Source: Hordeum vulgare subsp. vulgare (taxonomy: Eukaryota; Streptophyta; Magnoliopsida; Poales; Poaceae). Taken from it: a stretch of 64,000 nt of DNA. Location: the NCBI RefSeq assembly GCF_904849725.1, contig NC_058519.1, positions 183,447,703 through 183,511,702 on the forward strand, written 5' to 3'. Position 1 is the first letter of the stretch; each line of letters starts with the position of its first letter. Positions 11,058 through 23,300 of this stretch are shown piece by piece. A model generated the notes under the pieces. That model did not search any database. It was not told where the DNA came from and saw only the letters and a list, made by a program, of their open reading frames with translations. The translations under genes and the position numbers were made by a program.

Positions 11058-12901
11058 TAAAGCCTTGCTTGTCCTCAAGCAATTCAGTTGACAAACTGAA
11101 AGAGACAAAAGAAAAACTTTTACGAACTCTGTTTGATCTTGTTGTTGTACTTATGTCTAACTCATATTCAGATTTTCAGCAAGATCATAAGCTAACCACA
11201 TAAACAATGACATTTAGGTCTCAAGATGTACTCATATCAATGTCATAATTAACTAGCGAGCAATAATAATGAGTTTCAAACGTCAACACTTCAATCAAAA
11301 CAATCATGAAGCAATATGAACAGATGGTATCTCGCTAGCTTCATGATTGGTGCTTTTATAAGGAGAGGATGACTCAACAGAAACATAAATAGATAGGCCC
11401 TTCGTAGAGGGAAGCATTGATTTGCAGAGGTGCGAGAGCTCAAGCTTTTAAGACAGAGATAAATAATTTTGGGTGGCATGCTTTCATTGTCAACGTGATG
11501 ACCAAGAGTTTTCACCATCTTCCGTGCTACACATACTATAGGCGGTTTCCAAACAGAAAGTAAAGTTTTGACTTCCCCACCACCGATCAATCACACTCCA
11601 CGACTAGCCGAATACTCGGGTGCCGTCCATACCAACAACAATCCAGGGGGAATTTTGTTTGCAATTATCTTTTTGATTTGAGCATGGAACTGGGCATTCT
11701 AATTACCGACCCCTTTCTCGTGAATGATAGTGAATAAACATGTACCAAGGATAACACGCCTAGCATGGAAATACCGATCGCCCCTTGTCACCACATGAGC
11801 GGTTCGGGCATGCAAAACAGATTAATACTTGAAGGTTTAGAGAGTGGCACATGCAAATTTACTTGGAACAGCAGGTAGATACCGCATATAGGTAGGTATG
11901 GTGGACTCATATGGAACAACTTTTGGGTTTATGGGAGTGGATGCACAAGCAGTATTCCCGCTTAGTACAAGTGAAGGCTAGCAAAAGACTGGGAAGCAAC
12001 CAACTGGAGAGCGACAACAGTCATCAATAAGGATTGCAATTAACCAACATTGAGTGCAAGCATGAGTAGGACATAAATCACCATAAACATGAATATCATA
12101 GAGGCTATGTTGATTTTGTTTCAACTACATGTGTAAACATGTGCCAAGTCAAGCCACTTGAATCATTCAAAGGAGGATACCATCCTATCATACTACATCA
12201 CAATCATCTTGAAATTCATGTTGGCATCCAAGACAAACCATTATAAGCTCCTAGCTAATTAAGCATGGCATCAGAAACTATGATCTCTAAGTTGTCATTG
12301 CAAACATGCTTCTCTCATAACAAATCTGAATTAGGAACAATGAGCTAGTCATATTTACAAAAACAAAATAGATCGAGTTCATACCAGCTTTTCCAGGCTC
12401 AGTCACTTCATCATATATAGTCATTATGGCCTTTCACTTGCACGAACGAATGATGTGAACAATAATAAGAGTGTTCCTGCATTGGACTAAGATGGAATCT
12501 GCAAGCAAACACAAAGGAGAAGACAAAGTAATATGGCTCTTTGACGGATAAAAAGATATGCATGTGAGAGCCACTAAACATTCTAACCATGGTCTTCTAC
12601 CTTGACCCAAAGAAAAAGAAAACTATTTACACGGGAAAGCTCCCAACAAGCAAAAGAAGAATGGGAAATCTTTTGCGTTTTCTTTTCAAACACCACTAAG
12701 CAAGCAGGAAAGCAAACTTACATCTATTTTTTTTTGTTTTTCTCAAACTAGACAAACACACGAGAAGAAAGCGAGAAAAAGAAATAAACTAGCATGGATG
12801 ATACAGTGGCAAGGTGTGAACACCGACTAACAAAGTGAAAGCGTGAGCAAGAATATAAAGTCGGTGGGAAACACGTACTCCCCCAAGGTTAGGCTTTTGG
12901 C

Positions 12902-13850
12902 CTAAGTTGGTCTACTCCCAAGGAGGGAAGTAACCGTCTCCGGGATACTCTGGAGTGTAATGAGGGTGCCACTGCTGGGTGAGCTCCTCTGGCTCCCACT
13001 GATAAACTGACGTCTGGTACTCGACTGGTAGCTCGGGACGGGCGCCTGCGGTGGTGCTATGCCCCAATATGCGTAGATGTCCGAGGGCATAATAATGTAC
13101 GTGCCTAGATGAAGATTGAACAAAGAAGTAGCAGGCAAAGTAATAGTCTCACGAGTACCCTCACTAAATACCAAGTTATAAATCATCCTCTTATTTATAT
13201 CTTTATCAAGAAAGTCATGGCGAACCATGCTATCATAATCTAGATATCTCTCAGGAAGAAGCATCTCTTTTTCCTCCTGCAGTCTAATAGGTATCACAAA
13301 ATGTCTAGCAAGACGGGTAGCACAGATACCTCCATAAACAACGCCTTTTGGTACAGTTCGCGTTCAACCGTTGAGCCACTGTAGCGCCCAAGCTATAAGT
13401 TTTATCATTATAAAGGGCTTCGCGCAAAACCGCAAGATCTCGGGAGCTAAGGGCCCCAGCTTTCCCACGACCAATCAAACATTTTCCCACGAATAATGAG
13501 AAGTACCGAAGCACGGGAAAATGTATGCTAGCAGCTCTAGCGCAAGATACTCCTCTCTCCTCTCCTACAACAATAGTATAAATGAAAGCCTCCAAGTACC
13601 GTGGACGAGGTTCATGAATATCCCCAACATAAGGTAATTTGCAGACATTGCAAAAATCCTGAAGTGATATGCGCTGGGGGATATCATATAACTTGAACTC
13701 AACCATAGGAGGGTTCTTCCTTGGATAGAAATTAAAGCTTTGCACGAAAATATTAGTGAGGAGGAGGTATTGTGGACACTTTTCTAAGGGATGCAAAAAG
13801 CAGAAAACAGGAAAAACTAAAGCTAAATCTATCATTTTCCTTCTAAACAA
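12902..13850 (-). pseudogene. Athila-type ORF (putative plant transposon protein domain)
   Basis: Two overlapping minus-strand frames (13850-13305 and 13297-12902) together resemble the ORF found downstream of protease in Athila-lineage Gypsy elements. Landmarks are NFYPRKNPPMVEFKLYD, the PRYLEAFIY block, SIHFPVLRYFSLFVGKCLIG, LLPERYLDYDSMV and YNLVFSEGT. A frameshift near 13300 separates them. The function of this domain is not established; a nucleic-acid or envelope-like role has been suggested for the lineage. The 3' untranslated stretch 11058-12901 holds no further domain. Confidence 0.65.
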
Positions 13851-13998
13851 CCAAAAGTAAAAGTTCGGAACAAAGGGTTCTGACTCCTAGATTCATCCAT
13901 CTCATGGTCATCAAAACAAATCCGTCAATGAGGTTGATCAAGTCTCCTTGACAAACCTTTTTCGAATCGCATAAAAACGGAGAATTTTCATATAGTCA

Positions 13999-16730
13999 CT
14001 AGGTTACCTCAATGGGGATGTGCATATCCCCAACAAGCAAATCATACTTCATCTTAACAGTAGGTATAGGGCATTCAAAGCTCCCAATAAGAATCATTGA
14101 AGATTTTTCAATAGAGTTGATGCAATGTTCTCGATATTGTTTCTTCCGAAAGTGCACCGTATGCTCATTACCATTGACATGGAAAGTGACATCGCCTTTG
14201 TTGCAATAAATAACAACCCCTGAAGTGTTTAAAAAGGGTCTTCCAAGGATGACCGCCATGGCATCATCCTCGGGAATATACAAAATAACAAAGTCCGTTA
14301 AGATAGTAACGTTAGCAACCACAACAGGCACATCCTCGCAAATGCCGATAGGGAAAGCAGTTGATTTGTCGGCCATTTGCAAGGAGATTTCAGTGGGTGT
14401 CAACTTATCCAATTCAAGTCTACGATAAAGAGACAGAGGCATAACACTAACACCAGCTCCAAGATCGCATAAAGCAGTTCTAACGTAGTTGCCTTTAATG
14501 GAGCAAGGTATAGTGGGCACTCCGGGATCACCTAGTTTCTTAGTAGTTCCACCCTTGAAGGTGTAGTTGGCAAGCATGGTGGAAATCTCAACCTCAGGTA
14601 TCCTCCTCTTATTAGTCAATATCCTTCATGTACTTCACATAAGGAGACATTTTGAGCATATCTGTCAAACGCATTTGCAGAAAGACAGGTCTAATCATTT
14701 CAACAAATCTCTCAAAATCCTCATCATCCTTTTTCTTGGATGGTTTGGGAGGAAAGGGCATGGGTTTCTGAACCCATGTATCCCTTTCTTTACCATGCTT
14801 CCTAGCAATGAAGTCGTTCTTATCGTATCTCCTATTATTAGGTTGTGGGTTATCAAGATCAACTGGTTCAATCTCCACATCCTTATCATTGCTAGGTTGA
14901 GCATCATCATGAACATCACTATTGATATTATCATTAGGCTCATGTTCATCACCGGATTGTGTTTCGGCATCAGAAACAGAGATATCGTTTGGATTCTCAG
15001 GTGTAACAGTAACAGGGTTGCTAGCATGCAAGTTCCTATCATCTTTCTTTTTCTTCCTAGGATTACTAGGTGCCTCGATGCTAACTCCTTGAGAATCTTA
15101 TTCAATTCTCTTAGGATGGCCCTCAGGATACAAAGGTTCCCGAGTCATTCTACCACCTCTAGTGACGACTCTAACAGAATTGTCATTCAACTCATTGAGC
15201 AAGTCATTTTGAGCCTTAAGTGCTTGTTCTACTTGAGTAGTGACCATAGAGGCATGTTTACTCAAAATCTTAAGATCATTGACATTTCTATCCACACAAG
15301 CACTTCAATGACTAAGCATACGAGCATTCTGTTCCAATTGTCTGCTAACATAATCATTGAAACTTTGTTGTTTGGCAACAAAGTTATCAAATTCATCCAA
15401 GCATAAGCTAGCAAGTTTATCAAAAGGAATATCACTCTCATTGAATCTACGAAGAGAATTTACCTCTACTCCCTATGTCGGGTTATCAAGATCGTGGATC
15501 TCTTTGATAGGTGGTAGATTCTTGACATCTTCAGAATTAATGCCTTTCTCTTGCATAGATTTCTTAGCTTCTTGCTTATCTTCAGGATTGACGAATAGGA
15601 TACCTATTTTATTCAGAGTTGGCTTCAGAGGTGGTTCGAGAATAGTCCAAGCATTATCATTACTCAAGATATTATTCAATAGAATCTCAGCTTGTTCCAC
15701 AGTTTGTTCCCTGAAAACACAACCAGCACAACTATCTAGGTGGTCCCTAGAAGCATCGGTTAGTCCATTATAGAAGATATCAAGTATTTCATTCTTCTCA
15801 AGAGGGTGATCAGGCAAAGCATTCAGTAGCTGGACAAGCCTCCCCCAAGCTTGTGGGAGACTCTCTTCTTCAACTTGCACAAAGTTATATATATCCTGCA
15901 AGGCAACTTGTTTCTTATGGGCAGGAAAATATTTCTCAGAGAAGTAGTAGATCATACCGTGGGGACTACGCACACAACGAGGAGAAAGAGAAGTGAAACA
16001 AGTCTTAGCATCACCCTTTAGTGAGAAAGGAAACAACTTAAGGATATAGTAGTGGCGGATCTTTTCCTCACTCGTGAATAGGGTGGCTATATCGTGCAGC
16101 TTAGTAAGATGTGTTACAACCGTTTCAGACTCATAACCATGAAAAGGATCAGATTCGACCAAAGTGATTAACTCAGGATCGCAGAGAATTCATAATCCTT
16201 ATCGGTCACGAAGATAGGCGAAGTAGCAAACTTAGGATCGTATTTCATTCTAGCGTTCAGAGATTTTTCTTTCCACTTGCGAAGTAATTTCTCAAGATCA
16301 TAGCTATCCTTACAAGCAAGAAAGTCCTCAGCTACCTCTCCCTCCATAACATAACCCTCAGGTATATCACGCAATTCATATCTAGGAGAGCTAGTTCTAA
16401 CAGGTGAAACAACATGTTCTACTTTAATAATTTCAGCAGTTTCAGAAGTATCATCACATTCAGCAGCAACTCTAGCAATTTGTGCATCAAGAAATGCAAC
16501 AGTGGGAAAGCAGTATCTACCAAAGCATCATCACAAGCATCATGGATAGCAGAAGTAGCATCATCAAGCACATGCGACACATCATAATTTCTAGCAGGTG
16601 GTGGTGTCGCAAACTTACTCATAACTGAAGGTGAATCAAGTGCAGAGCTAGATGGCAGTTCCTTACCTGTCCTCGTAGTTGAGGGCAAGACTTTAGTTTT
16701 TGGATCTCTCGGATTCCTCATAGTGATCAA
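13999..16730 (-). pseudogene. Gag-protease polyprotein of the Athila-like element
   Basis: Read from 16730 downward, the frames give an N-terminal leader, a Gag region (DPFHGYESETVVTHL, KGDAKTCFTSL, YFPAHKKQVALQDIYNF, EILDIFYNGL; best at 16162-15473), a hydrophilic linker (15295-14612), then a retropepsin at 14619-13999. The protease active site is CDLGAGVSVMP (family DLGA), with the flap and ILGRPFLNT motif downstream. Frameshifts or stops occur near 16168, 15473, 15300, 15100 and 14620, so the polyprotein cannot be made intact. It ends at HIPIEVT with no reverse transcriptase following, unlike an autonomous Gypsy element. Confidence 0.82.
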
Positions 16731-16771
16731 CAGACGTAAATCCCAAGTGACTCAGAGAATAGAGCTTGGCC

Positions 16772-16789
16772 TCCCCGGCAACGGCGCCA
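16772..16789 (-). other. Primer binding site, tRNA-Asp type
   Basis: On the minus strand TGGCGCCGTTGCCGGGGA lies 11 bp inside the 5' LTR. It is complementary to the 3' end of plant tRNA-Asp as I know it. Confidence 0.85.
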
Positions 16790-16800
16790 GAAAATAGTCT

Positions 16801-18200
16801 TGATAACCCACAAGTATAGGGGATTGCAACAATTTTCGAGGGTAGAGTATTCAGCCCAAATTTGTTGTTTCGACACAAGGGGAATCAAAAGAATATTCTC
16901 GAGTATTAGCAGTTGAGTTGTCAATTCAACCACACCTGAAAGACTTAGTATCTGCAGCAAAGTTTTAGTAGCAAAGTAGTGTGATAGCAACGGTAACAAT
17001 AGCAGTAACAGTAGGAGCAGTGACAACAGTAGCGGTAATAGTAGCAGCAGTGACAACAATAGCGGCAAAGATCATAGGCATTGGATCGGTGATGGATAAT
17101 TATGCCGGATGACATTCATCATGCAACAGTTATAACATGGGGAGATATGTAACTAGCTCTAGTTCGTCAATGTAATGTAGGCATGTATTCCGTATATAGT
17201 CATACGTGCTTATGAAAAGAACTTGCATGACATCTATTGTCCATCCCTCCTGTGGCAGAGGGGTCCTAATGGAAACTATGGGATATTAAGGTTCTCCATT
17301 TAATAGAGAACTGGAACAAAGTATTAGAACTTAGTGAATACATGAACTCCTCATACTATGGTCATCTCCGGGAGTGGTTCCGGCTATTGCCACTCCGGGG
17401 TTGCCGGGTCATAACACATAGTAGGTGACTACAACTTGCAAGATAGGATCAAGAACACACATATATTGATGAGAACATAATAGGTTTAGATCTGAAATCA
17501 TGGCACTCGGGCCCTAGTGACAAGCATTAAGCATAGCAAAGTAGTAGCAACATCAATCTCAGAACATAGTGGATACTAGGGATCAATCCCCATCAAAACT
17601 AACTCGATTACATGATAGATCTCATCCAACCCATCACCGTGCAGCAAGCCTACGATGATATTACTCACGAACGATGAAGAGCATCATGGAATTGGCGATG
17701 AAGGATGGTTGGTGATGACGAAGGCGTCGATTCCCCCTCTCCGAAGCCCAGAACGGACTCCAGATCTGCCCTCGAGAGGAAGAACAAGTGGTGGCGGCGG
17801 CTCCGTATCGTAAAACGCAATGAACTCTTCTCTCTGTTTTTTTCTGGGCGAGAGAGAAGATATAGAGTTGGAATTGGAGGCGGCGGAGCCCCGAGGGGCT
17901 CACAAGCCTGCCAGGCACGACCAGGGGCGGGGGGGGGGGGGGGGGCGCCTCCTGGGCTTGTGGGCTCCTGGCTCCACGTCTCCACGTGATTCTTGCGCCA
18001 ATATTTTTTATATATTCCACAAAAAATTCTCGTAAATTTCCAGGTCATTCCGAGAACTTTTATTTCTGCGCAAAAACAACACCATGGAAATTCTGCTGAA
18101 AACAACGTCAGTCCGGGTTAGTTCCTTTCAAATCATGCAAATTAGAGTCCAAAACAAGGGCAAAAGAGTTTGGAAAAGTAGATACGATGGAGACGTATCA
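16801..18200 (-). repeat. 5' LTR of the Athila-like element
   Basis: This 1,400-bp copy is collinear with 9638-11044. It contains a run of 17 G at 17929-17945 where the other LTR has a shorter, different G-rich stretch. Confidence 0.92.
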
Positions 18201-18205
18201 TGTAC

Positions 18206-18829
18206 CTATAGCATAACTCATGATGGCTGGGTTTCTCGTAGCATTGGATGTATGTGAGCTCGAGGATCTCGGTTTCGAAGGAGACGTTTTCACGTGGCGA
18301 AACCACAGTAAGGAATTAAGTTCATATATTTGTGAGAGGTTAGATATGGCTAGAGAGAATAAAGAATGGAGGAACAAGTTCCCAGAGTATACAATTGTAA
18401 ATGGCACCCCATGCCATTCATATCATAGGCCAACCATTGTCTGGACGCACGAAGATGATAGAAGTTTGGAGAGGGGAGACAAAGGGTTGTGTTTGGAGGC
18501 GAGATGGCTATGGGAGTAGGGCTGTTAGGAGGTAGTTAGATAAGCTTGGGAGCGAAGCTCAGTTCAGAAGGAGGGAGGGGTGGCACATGCACTAAAGTCG
18601 GTGACAGTAAAGATGAGGGTGTGGGATAGAGAAGTGGTGGGCGGTGTTCAAGGAAGATTAAAAACTACCAAGCCTGATCTGGAGAGGTGCATGGCTAGTA
18701 GTGTGTCTCATGATAAAATAGAGGAGGAAGTGCGACTTAGATGTTTACTGGAGGAGCTTGAGGAGAAGAACACAATGTGGAAACAATGGGCTTACTTTTG
18801 GTGGCTGCTCGATGGATATAGGAACACCC
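18206..18829 (+). pseudogene. LINE ORF2 endonuclease C-terminus and linker
   Basis: This is the continuation of the endonuclease: MMAGFLVALDVCELEDLGF and VFTWRNHS match the family pattern of this region, RLDMA corresponds to the conserved RLDRA, and SYHRPTI corresponds to SDHRP with the catalytic Asp changed to Tyr. The linker to the reverse transcriptase follows (about 18580-18829). Cut at 18829 by the CACTA transposon; the next segment starts at 39669. Confidence 0.8.
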
Positions 18830-19065
18830 CACTACTGGAATTCAGAATTTTGCTGTCTGCCTTGCCTTTGCTGTCTACTGACGCATCGCAAAGGTACTCT
18901 TTGCCGTCAGCTGTCACAGTGCTGACGGCAAAGAGGTGGGTGATGGCAAAGGTTTAATTTGCCGTCGGCCACCTCTTTGCCGTCCGCTGGCGGACGACAA
19001 AGAAGCCCTATGCGGACGACAAAGGGTGGGCAGACGGCAAAGCCCCCCCCAAACGGCCGAAACCC
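18830..19065 (+). repeat. CACTA left terminal and subterminal repeats
   Basis: Motifs of the type TTTGCCGTC and GACGGCAAAG occur many times in both orientations. In En/Spm elements such subterminal repeats bind the element's own DNA-binding protein. Confidence 0.85.
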
Positions 19066-19087
19066 CACTGGTCACCCTAGTCGGAAA

Positions 19088-19328
19088 GACATGACCCATG
19101 AATGGTTAACAAAAACTAGGGGGTTTGTGAGAGCCGCATTTGCAAATGCCAGCAAAAAACATGGTGTCCTTGTCCCAACTGTGACAACTGGAAAAAGTAG
19201 ACAATGTTTGAAATGGGTAAACACCTGCAGAAGTGGGGTTTTACGCCTAGTTATACGGTGTGGACTTTTCATGGTGAGTCTGATCAACGTGCCAGAGCTG
19301 AGGTGATTCGTCGTCGCACCGACGAGCA
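19088..19328 (+). pseudogene. TNP2-type transposase-associated domain fragment
   Basis: The frame MTHEWLTKTRGFVRAAFANA, and after a frameshift GKHLQKWGFTPSYTVWTFHG, matches the N-terminal transposase-associated domain of plant CACTA TNP2 proteins (family pattern EWVNGVKEFLEFAFANS ... HLLKNGFMPGYTVWTHHGE-like). The Cys residues of the expected Cys cluster are not preserved (VPTVTTGKSRQC). The remainder of the transposase is missing. Confidence 0.7.
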
Positions 19329-19383
19329 TGGTATTTATGTTGTACTAATTTCATTTACTCTTTGTCATGACAGGTGTTGAAAG

Positions 19384-20312
19384 ATGGTGGGAAAGGGTCG
19401 AAAGCACTCCGCGGCTCCTTCTTCATCGGCGGGTGATGGGATGGGTACTTCCATTCCTGCCTCGCCTATTCGGAGAGTGTTTCTCTCTACTATGCAAGGA
19501 GCGCCCCCCGTTAGAGGAGGTCGACCCCCCGCGAAGCCGAGAGGTACTAAAGGTACACGTTGTATTCATGTTGGTATTTATGTTGTACTCATGTTGTATG
19601 CATATTGGTATTTATATACATTTTATTACTCATGTTGGTATTTATGTTGTACTAAAGGTACACATGGCCGGGAGAGAGGTAGGGCGGTGGCTGCCACGCC
19701 TTATGAGGTGGAGGCTACACGGTCTCTGCCACCACCCCAAGCTGATCCACTTGAGCACAGGACTTCTAGGGTGGATTCGTCTGAGGTGGAGGCAACATGG
19801 TCTTCGGTTCACGAGGCTCGGGTCGACGAGCCTCAGGTCGACGAGCCTTCGACCCACGAGACTCGTGTCCCAGAGGCTTCGTTCCAGGCGACTCCGGAGC
19901 AAAGCAGGGATGAGGGTACGTCCCCAGAGACCCAGTGGGATACCTGGGCTGAGCCAACTGGCCATGCTGGTAGCGACGAGGAGCTGGGTGAGGGGGCTAC
20001 CGTCTACCAGCGTGGTAGTTCGGGGCTCCCGCTCGTGCCGGTGACCCCCGAGGAGAGGTGGTCGATTAGGCCAAATGGGGACAAGTAAGTTAATTTACTC
20101 TTATTTAACCTTTTGCCTTCATGTTTTCTCAAATATCTAATGTTTTGGATTTAATTTGTCATACCGTAGGGGTTGGATTATTGCCAAGGGTGTCCGCAAG
20201 CCCAATAGCATCCTTGGTGTGCTTTGCCGTAAAAACATCCCAGGGTTTGTTACGTTGCCCGGTCGGGAGCGAGAGGTAGGAATGACCTCGGAGCACTACT
20301 TGGGTGCCCCGG
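19384..20312 (+). pseudogene. CACTA second ORF, Transposase_24-like, truncated by an LTR
   Basis: An open frame from 19384 encodes a Pro/Ser/Glu-rich protein ending GATVYQRGSSGLPLVPVTP...RWSIRPNGDK. A GT-AG intron (20085-20169) then leads, in the same frame, into GWIIAKGVRKPNSILGVLC, NIPGFVTLPG and TSEHYLGAP. This VYQRG...GVLCR...FPG arrangement resembles the Transposase_24 family of plant En/Spm elements. The frame is cut at 20312 by the Sukkula-type LTR. The repeated GTATTTATGTTGTACTAAAG units at 19320-19655 look intronic. The role (DNA-binding helper of transposition) is inferred from the family. Confidence 0.62.
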
Positions 20313-23300
20313 TGTGACAGCCAGATACCGACGTTCCAGAAGATTCCCCTTTCTTTCCGTTTTCGTCGTGTGTCTATTTTCTTTTGTCGCATCATCATCG
20401 CATCATGCGCATCATCTGCATTGCATCGGCATCCCGTTGCCGCCAATTTTCAAAACTTGCATCCTTTGTTAGTTGCCGGTTCTCGTCGTTGTTTGTTCTG
20501 AGCCCGAACGCACACGCATGCGCCCGCGGCATCGTCAAAAACCCTGTTTTTAAAGTGTGCGTAAAACTTTCTCTGATTGGGTTGAGATTTGACGTGCGGT
20601 GTTATTTTGATATAGGTAAGTCGCCTGTCAAGTTTCGTCGCGATCGGAGTTCGTCTGGTACCCGAACGGTCGACCGTAGTGGCACCGTATTCGGTTTATC
20701 GTCAGACGTTTTTCGGTGTTTAAAATTACGTTGCCGGGTCGCCCGTCTTCCCTCTCATCTTAGCCAACGCCACTCTACACAACTAACCCTAACCCGCCTC
20801 TCCGATCGGACCGGACGATCGCGATCTGAGGGTCGAAAAAACCCAGATACCCTATAACCTAGCCCCCCTATAAATAGAGGCTCTCCTTTCCATTTTAGGC
20901 AAAACCTAGCCCTACCACAGGATCCGCGCGCAGAAAACCTAGCCCCCTACTCTCTCTCTCTTCTCTGTGCAGCCGCCGGCCCGCCCCAGCCAGGATTGGG
21001 CCCTCTCGGGCCCATCTGGCGAGCGCCGCCGCCTGCCCGAGCAGCAGCCGTCCCGAGCTCCTCCTGCCCGGCCGCCGCATCTCCCCGTCGGTCCCGCCTC
21101 CGGCCGCCGCTCGACGGGAGCCCACCGGAGCCCCGCGTCCTCCACGCCGCCGTAGCCTGCAGCCCACTGGAGCCCCGCGTCCTCCGCGCCGCCGTAGCCT
21201 GCAGCTCGCCGGAGCCCCGCGGGATCTCCTCCCGAGGCCGGATCCTCCCTGGCTTCTTCAGCCGCCGCCGCCTGCTCTCTTGTCGCTGTTCCACTCGTCG
21301 GCGACCCCTCCTGACTCCCGTGATGGTTCTGCAAGCCGCCCCGCGTCGGAACCCGTCGCCTCGGTCGCCGTTCCCCGCCGTCCCATGCCTCCCAGATCCA
21401 GGCGGGATCGGGAGGTTGCCGACGGGAGGCCTCGCCCCCTCCGCGTTCACCGACCGAGGTGGGCCTCGCCCGATAGCCGAGCTGGGCTTCACCAGCGCCT
21501 AGGCCCCCTCTGTCTCGCCCCGAGGCCAGCGCGAGGTAGGCCAGCTCCTTCGGCCAGCTCACCTCGAGCCGTGTATACCAGGCCGGCCCGAGAAGGTGAG
21601 GTTCCCCCCAGACCTCTATTTGTCGCTCGAGCATGACTTAGATATCCAGCGCGCATGGTTTAGGCCCGATAGATGTTTTTTTCCTTTTAGTGATTTTTCG
21701 GAATAATATAAATTCCAGAAAATAACCTTATATTAGAACGTCCGTATCTTTTCAACCGCGAGTCGGATCGCGATGAGTTGTATATGGTTTTGGCGTAGAT
21801 TTTCGCGTAGAATCCGTTTTTGCAACTTGCATATTAGTTTGACATAGTTTGAGCCGCCATATGCCCAGTTTAACGTGCTGTTCCAATAGGATAGACGCCC
21901 ACATTTATTTCTCGTGCGAGTCCGGATTGCTCGTATGCCGTAGGTTAAATGCCCATGTTTTAGGAACCATTTTTCCATGTATTTTAGAGCGGTCATTCGT
22001 ATTTTTGCGTGTAGGCATTGCCACTAGTTTATTTTTCGTGTTTAGGTTTATATCTCTCGTTTTTGTGTGGCTTTATTTTTGTTGCGCAACCCCACTTACT
22101 TTATATGTTTTCGGGGTTTCTGTGCCATTAGTTCTAGCTTTTGAGTAAGTTAGTTCGCGCAATATTTTGCCATGTTGCCCTCTTGCCTTTTTCGTAGGAT
22201 TTATTCCGTGCTTCGTTTGATTAAGTTGTCAACTAGAGAGTTGATCTTTGATGTTTAGTCTAGTCCCTGGTATTTTTGGTTGCAATAGAAATACATGTTT
22301 AGGTGTGGTTTGCTTGCTCTCAAGTTGCTAGAATAGTGCTGATTTGGAGATGCTGAAATATTTCTAAGTCTAGAATCTGTTATATTTTGTTGCTGTCTTG
22401 TCTTGCTTCTATCTTTTGTTCTGTAGCTCTTTTGAGGTTGGTGCAATGGAGTTAGTTGTAGCCCTTGTGTTTCTCTAGCATGCTGTGAATTTTCATGCCA
22501 TTTGGAGACCTGTAGCTTATGGTTTTTCTGCTGTCAATATGGCTTCAGATCGAAAACTGCACTTTCATGAAGTGTTATTTTCACTAAGTCTGAAACTGTG
22601 TGTGAGATGCCATTTTGTGACTTCTTTCCCTAGTGATCCATGATGCCATGATAGTTGTTGTTAGTTGTTTGTTGTAGTGCTTCTTAACCTCTTTCGTGTC
22701 ATGCCTTGGTTGAGTTTATTGGAGTTGGGTAGCTCGTAGTTGTGGGGTGTAGAAAATGCTATGTGGCTGATTTTGGCAGATTGTAGTGATTTCTTGTTTA
22801 GCTCGTAGTTGTTGAACCGTTGCTCCGTTTTGATCGTGTCCTATATGAAACTTGCTTAGAATCTCGTGTAGTTTCATTTTCTCTTGCTGGTTGTATGTTT
22901 TGAAGTGGTCGTGACGTCGTGGCACACATATTGCATTCATGCCATCATATCTTGCGGAGCTTGTAACTTTTGATCCGTAGCTCCGTTGGAGATGTTCTCT
23001 ATGTGTAGATTGCTTGAAATGACACGTAGAATCAAGTGAACCTATTTGTTTTGCTATTTAACAACTAATTAAATGTGTTAGTTCATATCTGTACAGAATT
23101 GTAAATTAACATGTGAGGTCATCCCGGAGATGCTACATGTCATTTCCGACCTCATTTAAAATGCCTAGATAGGTAGTTTAATTACGCTTCACCTCTTGCC
23201 ATGTTTAACCACATTTAATATTACCGTGTATCTAAACGGGATAGAACTAACTAAATAAATGTGGAGTTTCGTCAATATGCAACTCGTTGCATATTGAACT

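Larger units (their letters stand above)
9638..18200 (-). mobile_element. Athila-like Gypsy retrotransposon lacking RT and integrase
   Basis: This complete insertion of 8.56 kb has LTRs at 9638-11044 and 16801-18200 and a TGTAC target duplication (9633-9637 and 18201-18205). On its coding strand the LTR starts TGATACGTCTCCATCG and ends CTTGTGGGTTATCA. It has a tRNA-Asp-type primer binding site (16772-16789) and a polypurine tract next to the 3' LTR. Its internal region encodes Gag, a retropepsin and an Athila-type ORF, but no reverse transcriptase, RNase H or integrase, so it would depend on other elements for replication. The two LTRs differ by visible substitutions and small microsatellite changes. 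It splits the LINE endonuclease. Confidence 0.93.

Noticed and set aside
16772..16789. tRNA-like sequences
   Set aside because: The TGGCGCCGTTGCC blocks are primer binding sites next to LTRs, not tRNA genes; no cloverleaf surrounds them.
20939..21634. Long overlapping frames on both strands in the GC-rich leader of the plus LARD LTR
   Set aside because: High GC makes stop codons rare on all frames. No domain, and no agreement with the other LTRs.
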